Notes under the pieces: generated by a model
Databases searched by the model: none
Told to the model about the DNA's origin: nothing
Seen by the model: the letters and a program-made list of their open reading frames with translations, nothing else
Translations under genes and position numbers: made by a program
Source of the DNA: Nocardia concava NBRC 100430
Lineage (GTDB): Bacteria; Actinomycetota; Actinomycetes; Mycobacteriales; Mycobacteriaceae
DNA: 62,296 nucleotides
Assembly (NCBI RefSeq): GCF_000308815.1
Contig: NZ_BAFX01000199.1
Coordinates: forward strand, 1 to 62,296
Direction of reading: 5' to 3'
Shown here: piece after piece, positions 9,179-17,272 of the stretch
Position numbering within the stretch: position 1 is the first letter of the stretch
Layout of the letters: every line of letters starts with the position of its first letter

Positions 9179-9577
9179 TTATGCGGCCAGATCGTCGAAC
9201 CAGCCCGGCGGTACCGGGGTGGTCGGGAAGGCGGGGAGGTCGTGGTGGCGGGTGCTGCCGCAGCGGTACATTGGGCCGGAGTCGCCGTCGCAGAGCACGC
9301 GCAGGTGGGGGTCGGCGTGGTGGATCCACCAGGCGCTCATCGCGTCGGCGGATCCGTTGGCGCGGGCGGCTTCCCAGGCTTGCCACAGCGCGGTGAGGCG
9401 GACCGCGACTTCGGGGTGTCGCCACCATTGCGGGCACCACACCCGCCCGCCGCTGGCGCCGGAGGTGGTGAGTTTCCCGGCAAGTGCGGGGGCGAGCCAG
9501 GATTCGACCCAGACACCGACGTTGCGGAACAGCGGTGCGGGTCGCTCACCGTCGCCAGGCTTTCCCGGGCCGGTCAT
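9179..9577 (-). CDS. DUF4913 family protein
   Basis: This 132-residue protein starts MTGPGKPGDGERP; its ATG overlaps the stop of the coupling-protein gene (ATGA). It shows the features of DUF4913: WVESWLAP, WCPQWWRHPE, a central LTALWQAWEAAR helix and MSAWWIHHADPHLRVL. Members are common beside actinobacterial conjugation genes but have no established function. It is translated directly after the coupling protein, so a role in transfer is plausible. The longer frame upstream to 9775 is a shadow of the coupling protein. Confidence 0.85.
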   Translation of the reverse strand: MTGPGKPGDGERPAPLFRNVGVWVESWLAPALAGKLTTSGASGGRVWCPQWWRHPEVAVRLTALWQAWEAARANGSADAMSAWWIHHADPHLRVLCDGDSGPMYRCGSTRHHDLPAFPTTPVPPGWFDDLAA

Positions 9578-11382
9578 CGCGCACCGTCCTTGGCGAACGG
9601 ATCGGCGTCGGGCCCGTATCGGCACAGTGAGTCGCGGATCGCATCGGCGTATTCGGTGGTGTCCCAATAGGTCTTCTTCAACAGGACCGGTGGATTGCCG
9701 GAGGTCCACACCACTGCACGGTCTTTGGGCAGTGCGGCGAGTGCCGCGATGGACAGGATCGGTTCGCGCGACCACGATTGCGAGGTCGAGGTTCCGCCGT
9801 GCCCGCGCGAGCGCGACCAGCGGGAGACGTCGTAGTCATCGGCCAGCGCTGACAGGTCAGCGAGATAGGTGCGGTCGCGGACGCCGCCACCGTAATAGTG
9901 CACATTGGATTGCTCGGCCAGCTGTTTGAGCGATTCCGGGGTCCACACCTCTGCGCCCTGGGCCGGGGATTGCAGGAAGGTGAGTGCGACGACGCCTTGA
10001 GAGCCCAAGTGGGAGTACAGCTTCGGTAGTTCCTTCAGTCGGCAGACGTTGGCGGCCTCGTCCAGGATCGCTAGTAGCGGGTCGGGTAGCCGTCCTCCGG
10101 TGCTGGCGCGGGCGACGGTGAGCGCTTGGTCGACGATGCAGCCGACGAGCGCGGTGGTCAGTCCGGTGGCCGAGGCCGGGCCTTCCATCGACAGCGCATA
10201 GAGCGTGTCGGTGGAGTGCACGAACGCGACCGGATCGAATTGGGGCAGAGGCTGATTCGCAGGCGCGGACCAGTCCGCGAGATCGGTCGTATCGCCGTCG
10301 ATCAGCGTCCGGACAGGCGGGACGACGGTCGCGGCGGCGGTGGGGTCGTTCAGGACATCCAGGTTGCGGCGGGCCATGTCGTAGAGGCCGTCGCGCTGGC
10401 GGGGGTTGAGTGCTTGTGCGGTGGCGAGTTTGGTGGCGGCGAACAGATCGCCTGCGCCGACGAGTTGCCGGTGGGCAGTGGAGTCGTCGGGATCGGCGAG
10501 CCAGGCGAGGGTGTGGACCAGGTCGCCGTGCCCGGCGGCAGCGGCCCACAGGTACAGGGCGAGGAGTTCTTCGGAGCCGCCGGAGAAGTAGGCGTCCAGG
10601 CGCGCGTTGTCCTCGCGGGCAGCCGAAGCAAACCGACCTGCGAGCGTGCGGGCGTCGCCGAGGCCGCCGACGTAGGCCAGGGGATTCCACCACCAGTCCT
10701 GGTGCGGGTGGCCGGTGATGCCTTGAAGATCGGATTCCCATATGTAGCCGACCTTTTCGCGCACGCCGCGGGTGTGGTCGCGCAGATCGCGCTTGTTGGA
10801 GGTGGCGATCGCCGCGGCGGGCGCCGCACACAGGGCCGGGATCGCCAAGGCGGCCGTCTTGCCGGTGCGAGGCCCGGCGAAACACACCCCGACGTCCTCC
10901 CACCCCATGTACACCGGCTTGTCGCCGATCACGGTGCGCCCGAGGATGATTCCGATATCGATAGCGCGTCGCGGCACGGTGCCGGGGCGCAGGCGCTGTG
11001 CTCGTTCGATGGCGGCGGCACCGGTGACTTCGCCGAGGTGGCGCGGTGCGGTCATCAACCGTGCCTGGGCGTCCAGGCGTGCGCGCGGTGTTCGCGTCCA
11101 GGGGGTGTACCACCGAGTGAGCGCACCGACTGAGGCGGCGAACAGCAGCTCGGCAGGCACCGCCAGGACTGTGGCCTGGACCGGCCACCGTAGACCGGCG
11201 GCGACGAGTTCACCGGCGGCGGCGATCGGATTTCCGGGAACAGGCTGGTCGATCCCTGCCCAGCGGTCACCCAGCACCCAGCATTCACGCGCGATCACGG
11301 CTGCGGTGATCGCGACGAGCAGCACGATCAACGCCAGCACCGAATCATCGGTCGCGCCGTGCTGGGACGGGCGCGGCGTCAC
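9574..11382 (-). CDS. VirD4/TraG-type type IV coupling protein
   Basis: This 602-residue membrane ATPase should bring the relaxase-DNA complex to the transfer channel. Two hydrophobic segments lie at about 15-31 and 69-87. The P-loop is GPRTGKT at 170-176 and the Walker B motif is LLAILDEAAN at 436-445, followed by a TraM-recognition-like C-terminal domain. The start overlaps the previous gene by ATGA and its stop overlaps the DUF4913 gene. It sits immediately downstream of the run of five paralogues and the coiled-coil protein, which makes those candidates for partners or substrates. Family assignment is firm. Confidence 0.93.
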   Translation of the reverse strand: MTPRPSQHGATDDSVLALIVLLVAITAAVIARECWVLGDRWAGIDQPVPGNPIAAAGELVAAGLRWPVQATVLAVPAELLFAASVGALTRWYTPWTRTPRARLDAQARLMTAPRHLGEVTGAAAIERAQRLRPGTVPRRAIDIGIILGRTVIGDKPVYMGWEDVGVCFAGPRTGKTAALAIPALCAAPAAAIATSNKRDLRDHTRGVREKVGYIWESDLQGITGHPHQDWWWNPLAYVGGLGDARTLAGRFASAAREDNARLDAYFSGGSEELLALYLWAAAAGHGDLVHTLAWLADPDDSTAHRQLVGAGDLFAATKLATAQALNPRQRDGLYDMARRNLDVLNDPTAAATVVPPVRTLIDGDTTDLADWSAPANQPLPQFDPVAFVHSTDTLYALSMEGPASATGLTTALVGCIVDQALTVARASTGGRLPDPLLAILDEAANVCRLKELPKLYSHLGSQGVVALTFLQSPAQGAEVWTPESLKQLAEQSNVHYYGGGVRDRTYLADLSALADDYDVSRWSRSRGHGGTSTSQSWSREPILSIAALAALPKDRAVVWTSGNPPVLLKKTYWDTTEYADAIRDSLCRYGPDADPFAKDGAR

Positions 11383-12098
11383 ACAGCCTCACCCCCGCCC
11401 AGATCGGACTCCAGGTCTGTGGAAATCACGTGCTGCTCAAGCCCGGTGCCGGTCGCCTCGGTCTCCTTCACCGGCGAGGGTGTGGCCGGTTCGGATGTGT
11501 TGTGGTCGGGGTGGGCGGCATCGATCAAGCCCTGGATCAGCGCAGCTTCGTCGAGGGTCGTCGCGTCGGTGTCGCCGGGTGCGGTGGTGACGCAGTCGGC
11601 GGGATCGGCGGATTCACCAGTGGGCGAGATCGTGCGGATCGGGGTGAACGGCTGGGTGGGTTCGTTGGCGATGGGGTTGCGCAGCAGATCCGGGTCGATG
11701 CCGATCTCCCGGCGAATGCGGTCGTCGAATTCGGCTGCTGCTTGCGGATTCTCGTCGGCGTGAGCCTGTGCCCACGCCCATTGGGCCACGAGCTGTTCTT
11801 GCTCGACGCGCATGGCCCGCGCGGTCTCGAGTTCGACGGCGAGGTCGGCGTCGGCGGTGCGGTCGATCTGCTTCCAGTGCGTGCGCACGATGCGTTGCGC
11901 GCGTTCGGCCATCCGCAATGCCCGTTCGGCGCGTTGCTGGGCACGGTCGTGGATGCGCTCGGCCTGCTCGCGGGCGCGCTCAGCATTGTGCACGCGGGTC
12001 TGATTCCAGTGACCTGCAGCGACCGCGGTGTCCTTGAGCTTGCCTGCCAGACTGCCGAATTCGCGGCGAGCCTGATCGATCTCGTCATGCTCGTTCAT
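11379..12098 (-). CDS. Coiled-coil protein with shared C-terminal tail module
   Basis: This 239-residue protein has a long charged helix at about residues 35-110, rich in Arg, Ala and Glu with heptad spacing, consistent with a coiled coil. No signal peptide or membrane segment is present. Residues near 185-200 read IQGLIDAAHP, the same motif found before the tails of the five upstream paralogues and the giant helicase. The protein then has an acidic, Pro/Thr-rich tail ending GGGEAV. Its stop overlaps the coupling-protein start by ATGA. Function is unknown; an adaptor or substrate of the coupling protein is an inference from position and tail. Confidence 0.75.
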   Translation of the reverse strand: MNEHDEIDQARREFGSLAGKLKDTAVAAGHWNQTRVHNAERAREQAERIHDRAQQRAERALRMAERAQRIVRTHWKQIDRTADADLAVELETARAMRVEQEQLVAQWAWAQAHADENPQAAAEFDDRIRREIGIDPDLLRNPIANEPTQPFTPIRTISPTGESADPADCVTTAPGDTDATTLDEAALIQGLIDAAHPDHNTSEPATPSPVKETEATGTGLEQHVISTDLESDLGGGEAV

Positions 12099-12100
12099 GA

Positions 12101-12808
12101 CTACACCGCCTCCCCATCATCGGTCTGAAGCGCTGCCGAAACCGCAGGTGTGTCCCGCGGTTCGATGTCATCGACGAAATCGGCGAGTTCCGTGCTGACC
12201 CGGCGACCAGGTTTGCGGCACCACTCGACGGCGTGATTGGTAGCGGCGTCGACGATTTCGACCGTCACTGCCAGGCGAGCGCGTTCGATACTGCCCGCCA
12301 GTGCACGCGCGGGGATCTCAGGCGAGGACAGGTGCAGTGTCAGACGGGCGGCGCCGAAGCGGGCCAGGGTGCGTGCACGTCCTGCCAGCCAGATCGCCCG
12401 GTGTGCGGCCGACAGCTCAGCGGTGGGCTGGTCGCCGCGGTACCACCAGTCGTCGAGGCTGAGATTGTCGTACCAGACGACCCCGTGCGGTCCGCAGACG
12501 GCGAAGCTCTGCTGGGCGTGATCGGCGGCGGCCCACAGCCGCAGCGCCGGTCCGGTGTCGGCGTGGGCGATAGCGGCGCGGCGCGCGGCGTGGGTGGCGG
12601 CGCGAATCTGGTCGAAGTCGATGCCCAGCTGGCGGCGCATCTCGTATTTGACCTTCGGCCACAGGTCGGGGCCGTCGAGTCCGTGCATGACCGCCCAGCC
12701 GTAGAGCTGGCCGTGTTCGGTGAACCGGCGAAGGTTGCTTGAGTATTGCGTGACGGCCGAAATGGCTTGATACCACAGAGGATCGGTGTCGTGACCGTTG
12801 TCGTTCAT
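12101..12808 (-). CDS. Unknown 235-residue transfer-operon protein
   Basis: I chose the ATG at 12808 because GAGGAGG lies six to eight bases upstream. The protein begins MNDNGHDTDPLWYQAISAVT and is soluble, with Trp-rich central segments (WYDNLSLDDWWYRGD) and a helical AHRAIWLAGRARTLARFGAA stretch. It ends DDGEAV, close to the GGGEAV end of the next protein, but lacks the LI-x-x-A motif. I recognise no family. It lies two bases upstream of the coiled-coil gene, so the two are surely co-translated. Confidence 0.7.
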   Translation of the reverse strand: MNDNGHDTDPLWYQAISAVTQYSSNLRRFTEHGQLYGWAVMHGLDGPDLWPKVKYEMRRQLGIDFDQIRAATHAARRAAIAHADTGPALRLWAAADHAQQSFAVCGPHGVVWYDNLSLDDWWYRGDQPTAELSAAHRAIWLAGRARTLARFGAARLTLHLSSPEIPARALAGSIERARLAVTVEIVDAATNHAVEWCRKPGRRVSTELADFVDDIEPRDTPAVSAALQTDDGEAV

Positions 12809-12915
12809 GGTTCTCGACCTCCTCAATCGTTTGTCATCTCTCCAAGGGGTTTGGGTGAGCTGCTGTCGCGACAGCAGCGGTTGTGTGCGCGAGGATCAGG
12901 GTTGGGAGCGGGTGT

Positions 12916-13935
12916 CTACATCTCCACCTCCGGCTCCGCTGTCGCTTCGCTGCGCAGCTCCGATGCCGGAAGATCTGCCTGCAGCTGTGGTTCATCGACG
13001 GCTGTGACTTTGGACGGATGCGCGATGTCGATCAGGGTGCGGATATCGGCTGCTGCGTTCGGATCTGCGTCGGTCTTCGGTGCGGGCGAATCGGCCGATG
13101 GTGTGTAATCGGCACTGCCGGTGAGCCATTCACGTAAGGCGGCGTCGAAACGTCGCGCTTGGGGAAGCATCGGTCGGTTGGACAACCCTCGCTCGATGTC
13201 GAGATGGCTGGCTCGTGCCCGGATCTCGTCGTCCCACAAGACGAGTCCGTCATCCAGGCGCGGCCCTGGCAGCGTCGGTTCGGGTGCGGCGGCTTCGGCC
13301 CTGGCCCAATCGAGAATCTCGACCAGGTCGTAGAACTCCTCCCGATCGTGTCTGGCAAGCGCGAGTACGGCGGGAATACGACCCGGGAGTCTGCTGTGGT
13401 GGTCCACGCTCCGCGAGATGACCAGAGCCTTGGCCGTCTCGTGCGACATTGCCTCTCGGCGGACGTGCCGTACGACCTCGTCGTGGGTGCTGCGCACGGC
13501 CAGCAGGAGAGTGGGCTCCGGCAGTCGTGCGTCGTGTAGTTCGATTTCCGTGCGCGGGTTCGGCGGCAGGTCGCGCAGGCAGGCGAGTATCTGCGCGTAG
13601 GCGTCGGACAGGGTGTGGCAGGAAAATCCCGTGCCCGGGGCGACTTGGGCGTAGTAGGGGCGCTCGGCGAGGGCGTCGTAGTAGCCCTGCCAGCGCGGTT
13701 CGACCGACAGTTCGATGCGATGCGTGCGCAGAAATGCTTCGAACCGCATTTCAGCGGAACGGAGCGCGTGCGAGAGGCGTGCGGTCTGGTCGCTCTGATC
13801 GACGGGGATCCACCGGAATCCGGTCTCCGTCCAGATGTATGTCGGGTGGCCAGCCCGCTTGTACAGGTCGAACAGGGTTTGTTCCAGGTCGCTGGCATGG
13901 TCCTGCGCCGAGGGCTGGGACCCGGGTGTCGTCAT
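12916..13935 (-). CDS. Tandem paralogue 1 of five (unknown family)
   Basis: This 339-residue soluble protein starts MTTPGSQPSAQDHASDLEQT. It shares with its four neighbours an N-terminal L-x-x-LY helix, a block of FL-x-x-H...W-x-x-YY, C-x-T-L-x-DA-(F/Y)...L, an EI/VEI strand and a C-terminal module IRTLIDIAHP plus tail ending EPEVEM. It is the most divergent copy: the N-terminal half has an extra aromatic segment (YIWTETGFRWIPVD) and the middle lacks the NPWD motif, showing LWDDEI instead. It ends the paralogue run nearest the coupling protein. Function unknown. Confidence 0.75.
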   Translation of the reverse strand: MTTPGSQPSAQDHASDLEQTLFDLYKRAGHPTYIWTETGFRWIPVDQSDQTARLSHALRSAEMRFEAFLRTHRIELSVEPRWQGYYDALAERPYYAQVAPGTGFSCHTLSDAYAQILACLRDLPPNPRTEIELHDARLPEPTLLLAVRSTHDEVVRHVRREAMSHETAKALVISRSVDHHSRLPGRIPAVLALARHDREEFYDLVEILDWARAEAAAPEPTLPGPRLDDGLVLWDDEIRARASHLDIERGLSNRPMLPQARRFDAALREWLTGSADYTPSADSPAPKTDADPNAAADIRTLIDIAHPSKVTAVDEPQLQADLPASELRSEATAEPEVEM

Positions 13936-14021
13936 CTTGGCCTCGCTGCCATCTGGTCGCGGGCGGCAATCGATTCCGTGTCTGCCGCGTCTCGGGAGGT
14001 CGTTGCGTGGATGCCGATCAC
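13932..14021 (-). other. 29-codon bridging mini-ORF
   Basis: A GTG overlaps the stop of paralogue 2 (GTGA) and the mini-ORF stops inside the ATG of paralogue 1 (ATGA). It would keep ribosomes on the message across the gap. It has no ribosome binding site of its own and no recognisable product. Confidence 0.3.
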
Positions 14022-15025
14022 AGCTCCGCCTCCGGCTCGGCGGTAGGTGAGGAGATATCCGACTCCGGGATGTCCTGGGACGCAGTGCTTTCGGCGGCTG
14101 TCGTCGACCCGGCCGGGTGGGCGGTGTTGATCAGGTGCTGGATGCCCGTCGACTGCTCGACCCGCGTGGCGATCTCGCTATCCACTGATGCCGTGCTCTG
14201 GCGTGTTTCCGCCGCGTGGTCGAGATAGTGGGTGATGAGTTGATCGACGAGCTGAGTGCGTTCCCTGGCGGCGGGATGCCGTGGCTCCCTGTCAATTTCG
14301 AGGAGTCCGTCGATTTCGCTCAGGTGCCGGATCGCGCCTAGGCACAAGCCTGCCTTCTCCATATCGGCATCCCACGGATTGCGGACAGCGAGGTCTGGAG
14401 TGCCGACCTCGGCTACCGCCCATCGTGCGATCAACGCTTCGGCGGGCCTGCGATCGACTATCTCCCGAAGCCGATCAGAATCGACCCTGGCTGGGCGCGA
14501 ATCATGTTCCTGTCCAGATTGTTTGGATCGGTCGACGTGGTCGCGCATCTTGTGCAGCGTGGTCGCAGCGAGGTACTCGTCCGCGCCTCTGCGCACGTGC
14601 TGGGCTGCCCTGTCCGGGGAGTCGAGGAACTGGTAAATCGATCGGTCCTCACCGGCTTGATGGATTTCGACCAGCATCGGGTGATCGAGCGGGACTGCCT
14701 TGTGGCGGGCGGCGACGTGGTCGGCGGCGAGGGTGAACGCGTCGGCGATGGTGTAGCAGGCGATCGCGGTCATCGGGTGGCTTAGCTGCACGGCGAACTT
14801 GTTGTAGTACGCCTGCCAGGCCGGGTGGTCGATCAATTCGTCTGTGTGCGTTCCGAGGTGGTCGATCAGCTGGTTCTCGGCCTCGAAGATCTGAACCATC
14901 AGGTCGGCGATATCGGGCAGGGCGTTGATGCCGTCGCCGGCGGCTTGTTCCTTGTCGTAGAGGCGAAAGAGGGTCTTCTTCAGTTCGCTGGCCCTAGCGG
15001 CGGCCGGGGATTCCGGTGTGTTCAT
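14018..15025 (-). CDS. Tandem paralogue 2 of five (unknown family)
   Basis: This 335-residue protein starts MNTPESPAAARASELKKTLF at an ATG seven bases after AAGGAGG; an in-frame GTG at 15097 is possible but lacks a site. It shows the shared blocks LFRLYD, WQAYYNKF, CYTIADAFTLAADHV, VEIH, EYLAATTL, RWAVAEV and NPWDADMEKAGL. It ends with IQHLINTAHP and a Ser/Thr/Glu tail closing EPEAEL. Neither a signal peptide nor a membrane helix is present. Its upstream DNA resembles that of paralogue 5 (GTCGTTCAC...AAGGAGGTG...ATGAACACACC), so gene and leader were duplicated together. Function unknown. Confidence 0.75.
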   Translation of the reverse strand: MNTPESPAAARASELKKTLFRLYDKEQAAGDGINALPDIADLMVQIFEAENQLIDHLGTHTDELIDHPAWQAYYNKFAVQLSHPMTAIACYTIADAFTLAADHVAARHKAVPLDHPMLVEIHQAGEDRSIYQFLDSPDRAAQHVRRGADEYLAATTLHKMRDHVDRSKQSGQEHDSRPARVDSDRLREIVDRRPAEALIARWAVAEVGTPDLAVRNPWDADMEKAGLCLGAIRHLSEIDGLLEIDREPRHPAARERTQLVDQLITHYLDHAAETRQSTASVDSEIATRVEQSTGIQHLINTAHPAGSTTAAESTASQDIPESDISSPTAEPEAEL

Positions 15026-15103
15026 AGCTGCCACCTCCTTTGGCGGTGAGACAATGGGATGCTCGGTTGTCGCGGTGATCGCGTGAACGACCGACACCGG
15101 GCT

Positions 15104-16132
15104 CTACAGGTCGGCCTCCGGCCCGGCTGTCAGGTCGGGTGCTGCCTCCTCTGGAGGCGGAAGCTCATTGGGGCCGCAGGGTTCCTGCGCGGCGGTGTCA
15201 GGAGCCGAGGTCTGTGCCTGGTGGATCAGATGCTGGATCTGTGCGGCCTGATCCAGTTCGGAGTGGGTGCCGCGGTAGGCGACTACCGATCGGTCTTTAT
15301 CGAGCGTGCGCCCCTGGGCGAGTTGGGTGACCAGCTGTTGGAGGACGCTGCGTTGCGTGCGGGCGTCGGGATGGCGTGGGGTTCGGGCGATATCGATCAG
15401 CCCCGGCAGCCTGGCGAGCAGATGCACCGCGCCGAGATCGGCTCCGGCGGCTCGCATCGCAAGGCTCCAGGGGTTCGGGTTCTTTCCGGTGCATTCGGCA
15501 ATCGCCCACTGGACGGCCAGCGTCTCCGTGGGATTGTGGCGCATCAGTTCTCGGAGATCGGTGACACTCGCAGCGGGGGACTCCACGCGCGACGCCTCAG
15601 CAGTCGTGTCCGGCTGTATTCGGCGTCGGCACAAGACGAGGGCGGTCGCGGCGAGGAATTCGCCTGCGGCAGAGCGAAGCTGCATGATCGCGGCGGCGTG
15701 GGTGTTCGAGATCTTGAGGAAGGGCTCGTTCGTACCCAGCCGGTACATCTCGACTCGCAGTCGGCGGTCAGGAGCCCCGGTTTCCGTAGTGGCAGCCAGA
15801 TGCTCTGCGGCGTATGTGAAAGCGTCAGCGAGGCAGGAGCATCTGATCGTGTCGGTGGGGTCGTTGAGGTGCAGCGAGTACTTGTTGTAGTGATCGGACC
15901 ACTTCGGGTTTTCGGCGAGCTCGTCGGCGTGCTGTTCGAGGAAGTCGCCGAGCCTTCGTTCGGCCTTGCGCATTTCGGCGGAAAGTCCGATGCTCGTGGC
16001 CTTTTGGAATATCTCCGCACGCGTGGGAATGTGCCCGGGCCATTCGCCGTCTGGCATGACGACGGCGTCGTAGAGCCGGAAGATGGCTTCCAACAGCTCC
16101 TCGGCAGTTTCGCTGGGATCCGATGTCGTCAT
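15104..16132 (-). CDS. Tandem paralogue 3 of five (unknown family)
   Basis: This 342-residue protein starts MTTSDPSETAEELLEAIFRL. Shared blocks are IFRLYD, FLEQHADEL, WSDHYNKYS, CLADAFTYAAEHLA, VEMY, EFLAATALVL, VQWAIAEC, NPWSLAMRAAGADLGA and PRHPDARTQ. The C-terminal module is IQHLIHQAQ followed by a Pro/Glu-rich tail ending GPEADL. The ATG overlaps by one base (TGATG) the stop of a 13-codon ORF that bridges from paralogue 4. No enzymatic motif is visible. Confidence 0.75.
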   Translation of the reverse strand: MTTSDPSETAEELLEAIFRLYDAVVMPDGEWPGHIPTRAEIFQKATSIGLSAEMRKAERRLGDFLEQHADELAENPKWSDHYNKYSLHLNDPTDTIRCSCLADAFTYAAEHLAATTETGAPDRRLRVEMYRLGTNEPFLKISNTHAAAIMQLRSAAGEFLAATALVLCRRRIQPDTTAEASRVESPAASVTDLRELMRHNPTETLAVQWAIAECTGKNPNPWSLAMRAAGADLGAVHLLARLPGLIDIARTPRHPDARTQRSVLQQLVTQLAQGRTLDKDRSVVAYRGTHSELDQAAQIQHLIHQAQTSAPDTAAQEPCGPNELPPPEEAAPDLTAGPEADL

Positions 16133-16173
16133 CACGCAGCTCCGTCCGGGCACTGCACCCCAGTCGCGGTCAT
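16132..16173 (-). other. 13-codon bridging mini-ORF
   Basis: It starts with an ATG overlapping the stop of paralogue 4 (ATGA) and ends with TGATG at the start of paralogue 3. It probably serves only for translational coupling. Confidence 0.3.
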
Positions 16174-17186
16174 AGCTCTAGCTCTGGTGCGGCGATGGTG
16201 TCGGCGCCGGTGTCCGACTGCGGAAGCCGAGTTCCGGGCGCAGGTTCAGTGCCGAGACCGTCGGTGGACAGGCGCGCCTCGGCGATCAACCGCTGGATTC
16301 TCGCGGCCGACGTTTCGTGGTGGGTGGCCGGCGTCGCGGCGGATGTCGGTGGAGCTTCGCCGGTGATGATCTGTTCGAGCACGGCATACCGGTTGTTTAC
16401 GCTCGGCGAGTGGGGCACATCGGCCAGCGAGTTGCCCAGCGGATCGGCAGCGAGCTCGCGTACTAGCGACAGGTCGAGCCCCGAATCCTCCAGCGCATGG
16501 TCGTATTCGTTGGCGACCGTGGTGTCGGAGCGCCGTACTTCGGCCACCGCCCACTGGGCGATGATCATCGTCGTCGCGGCGCGGGGGTCAACTTGCAAGT
16601 CGATGCTGACGATGCCGGAACCGGGCTGTGCCCGGCCTCGTCGAGATTCGGTGCGGGCCAGCACTAATGCTGTAGCAGCGAGTTGCTCGTCAGCGCGGGC
16701 CCGGAGTTCTTCGATCACTGCCGAGGCCGCGTTGTAGGCGCTGAAGCGTGCTGTATCGCCGTCGTAGTCGTAGATTTCGACCATCACCCGTTGACCTGGC
16801 TGTGCGGTGAGGTCATCGGATTCGAGATGGGCTGTGGCTGCAGCCAATGCGTCGGGGAGAGTGCAGCATTCGATCGTCGTCGCCGGATGGCTGGCTTGCA
16901 CTGTGTATTTCGGTTCGTCGAGGGTGGTGTATTGGCCCTTCCACCGGGAGTAGGTCGACAGCTCGTCGCGATGCTGCAACAGGAACTTCGACATCCGCCG
17001 ATCGGCCTCGAAGACCGCGTCGGCCAGTTCGGGGCTTTCGTGCACTCGGGAGACGTAACGGACCGACCATCCCCCGTCGGTCGGCTCGACGTGACGGTCG
17101 ATCGCCTGGTTGTAAACGCTGACCAGCTCGTCCCAGAGCCGCTTGGCAGTCGTGTGGGCGGAGGATTCGGAGTGCGGAGTGGGCAT
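16170..17186 (-). CDS. Tandem paralogue 4 of five (unknown family)
   Basis: This 338-residue protein starts MPTPHSESSAHTTAKRLWDE at an ATG preceded by AAGGGAGC. It keeps FLLQHRDEL, W-x-x-QY, SHPATTIECCTLPDALAAATAHL, VEIYDYDG, EQLAATALVLAR and AQWAVAEV. The NPWD block is replaced by NEYDHALEDSGLDLS. The C-terminal module is IQRLIAEAR, with a tail ending APELEL. The upstream 147 codons of the same open frame are a shadow of paralogue 5. Function unknown. Confidence 0.75.
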   Translation of the reverse strand: MPTPHSESSAHTTAKRLWDELVSVYNQAIDRHVEPTDGGWSVRYVSRVHESPELADAVFEADRRMSKFLLQHRDELSTYSRWKGQYTTLDEPKYTVQASHPATTIECCTLPDALAAATAHLESDDLTAQPGQRVMVEIYDYDGDTARFSAYNAASAVIEELRARADEQLAATALVLARTESRRGRAQPGSGIVSIDLQVDPRAATTMIIAQWAVAEVRRSDTTVANEYDHALEDSGLDLSLVRELAADPLGNSLADVPHSPSVNNRYAVLEQIITGEAPPTSAATPATHHETSAARIQRLIAEARLSTDGLGTEPAPGTRLPQSDTGADTIAAPELEL

Positions 17187-17272
17187 TGGTCGGCTCCCTT
17201 CTGCTGGGTGGCCGGAGCGCGCGGATGAACTGGCGTGGGCGGCCGGAGTGGGCGTGTCCGAATGACTGCTGC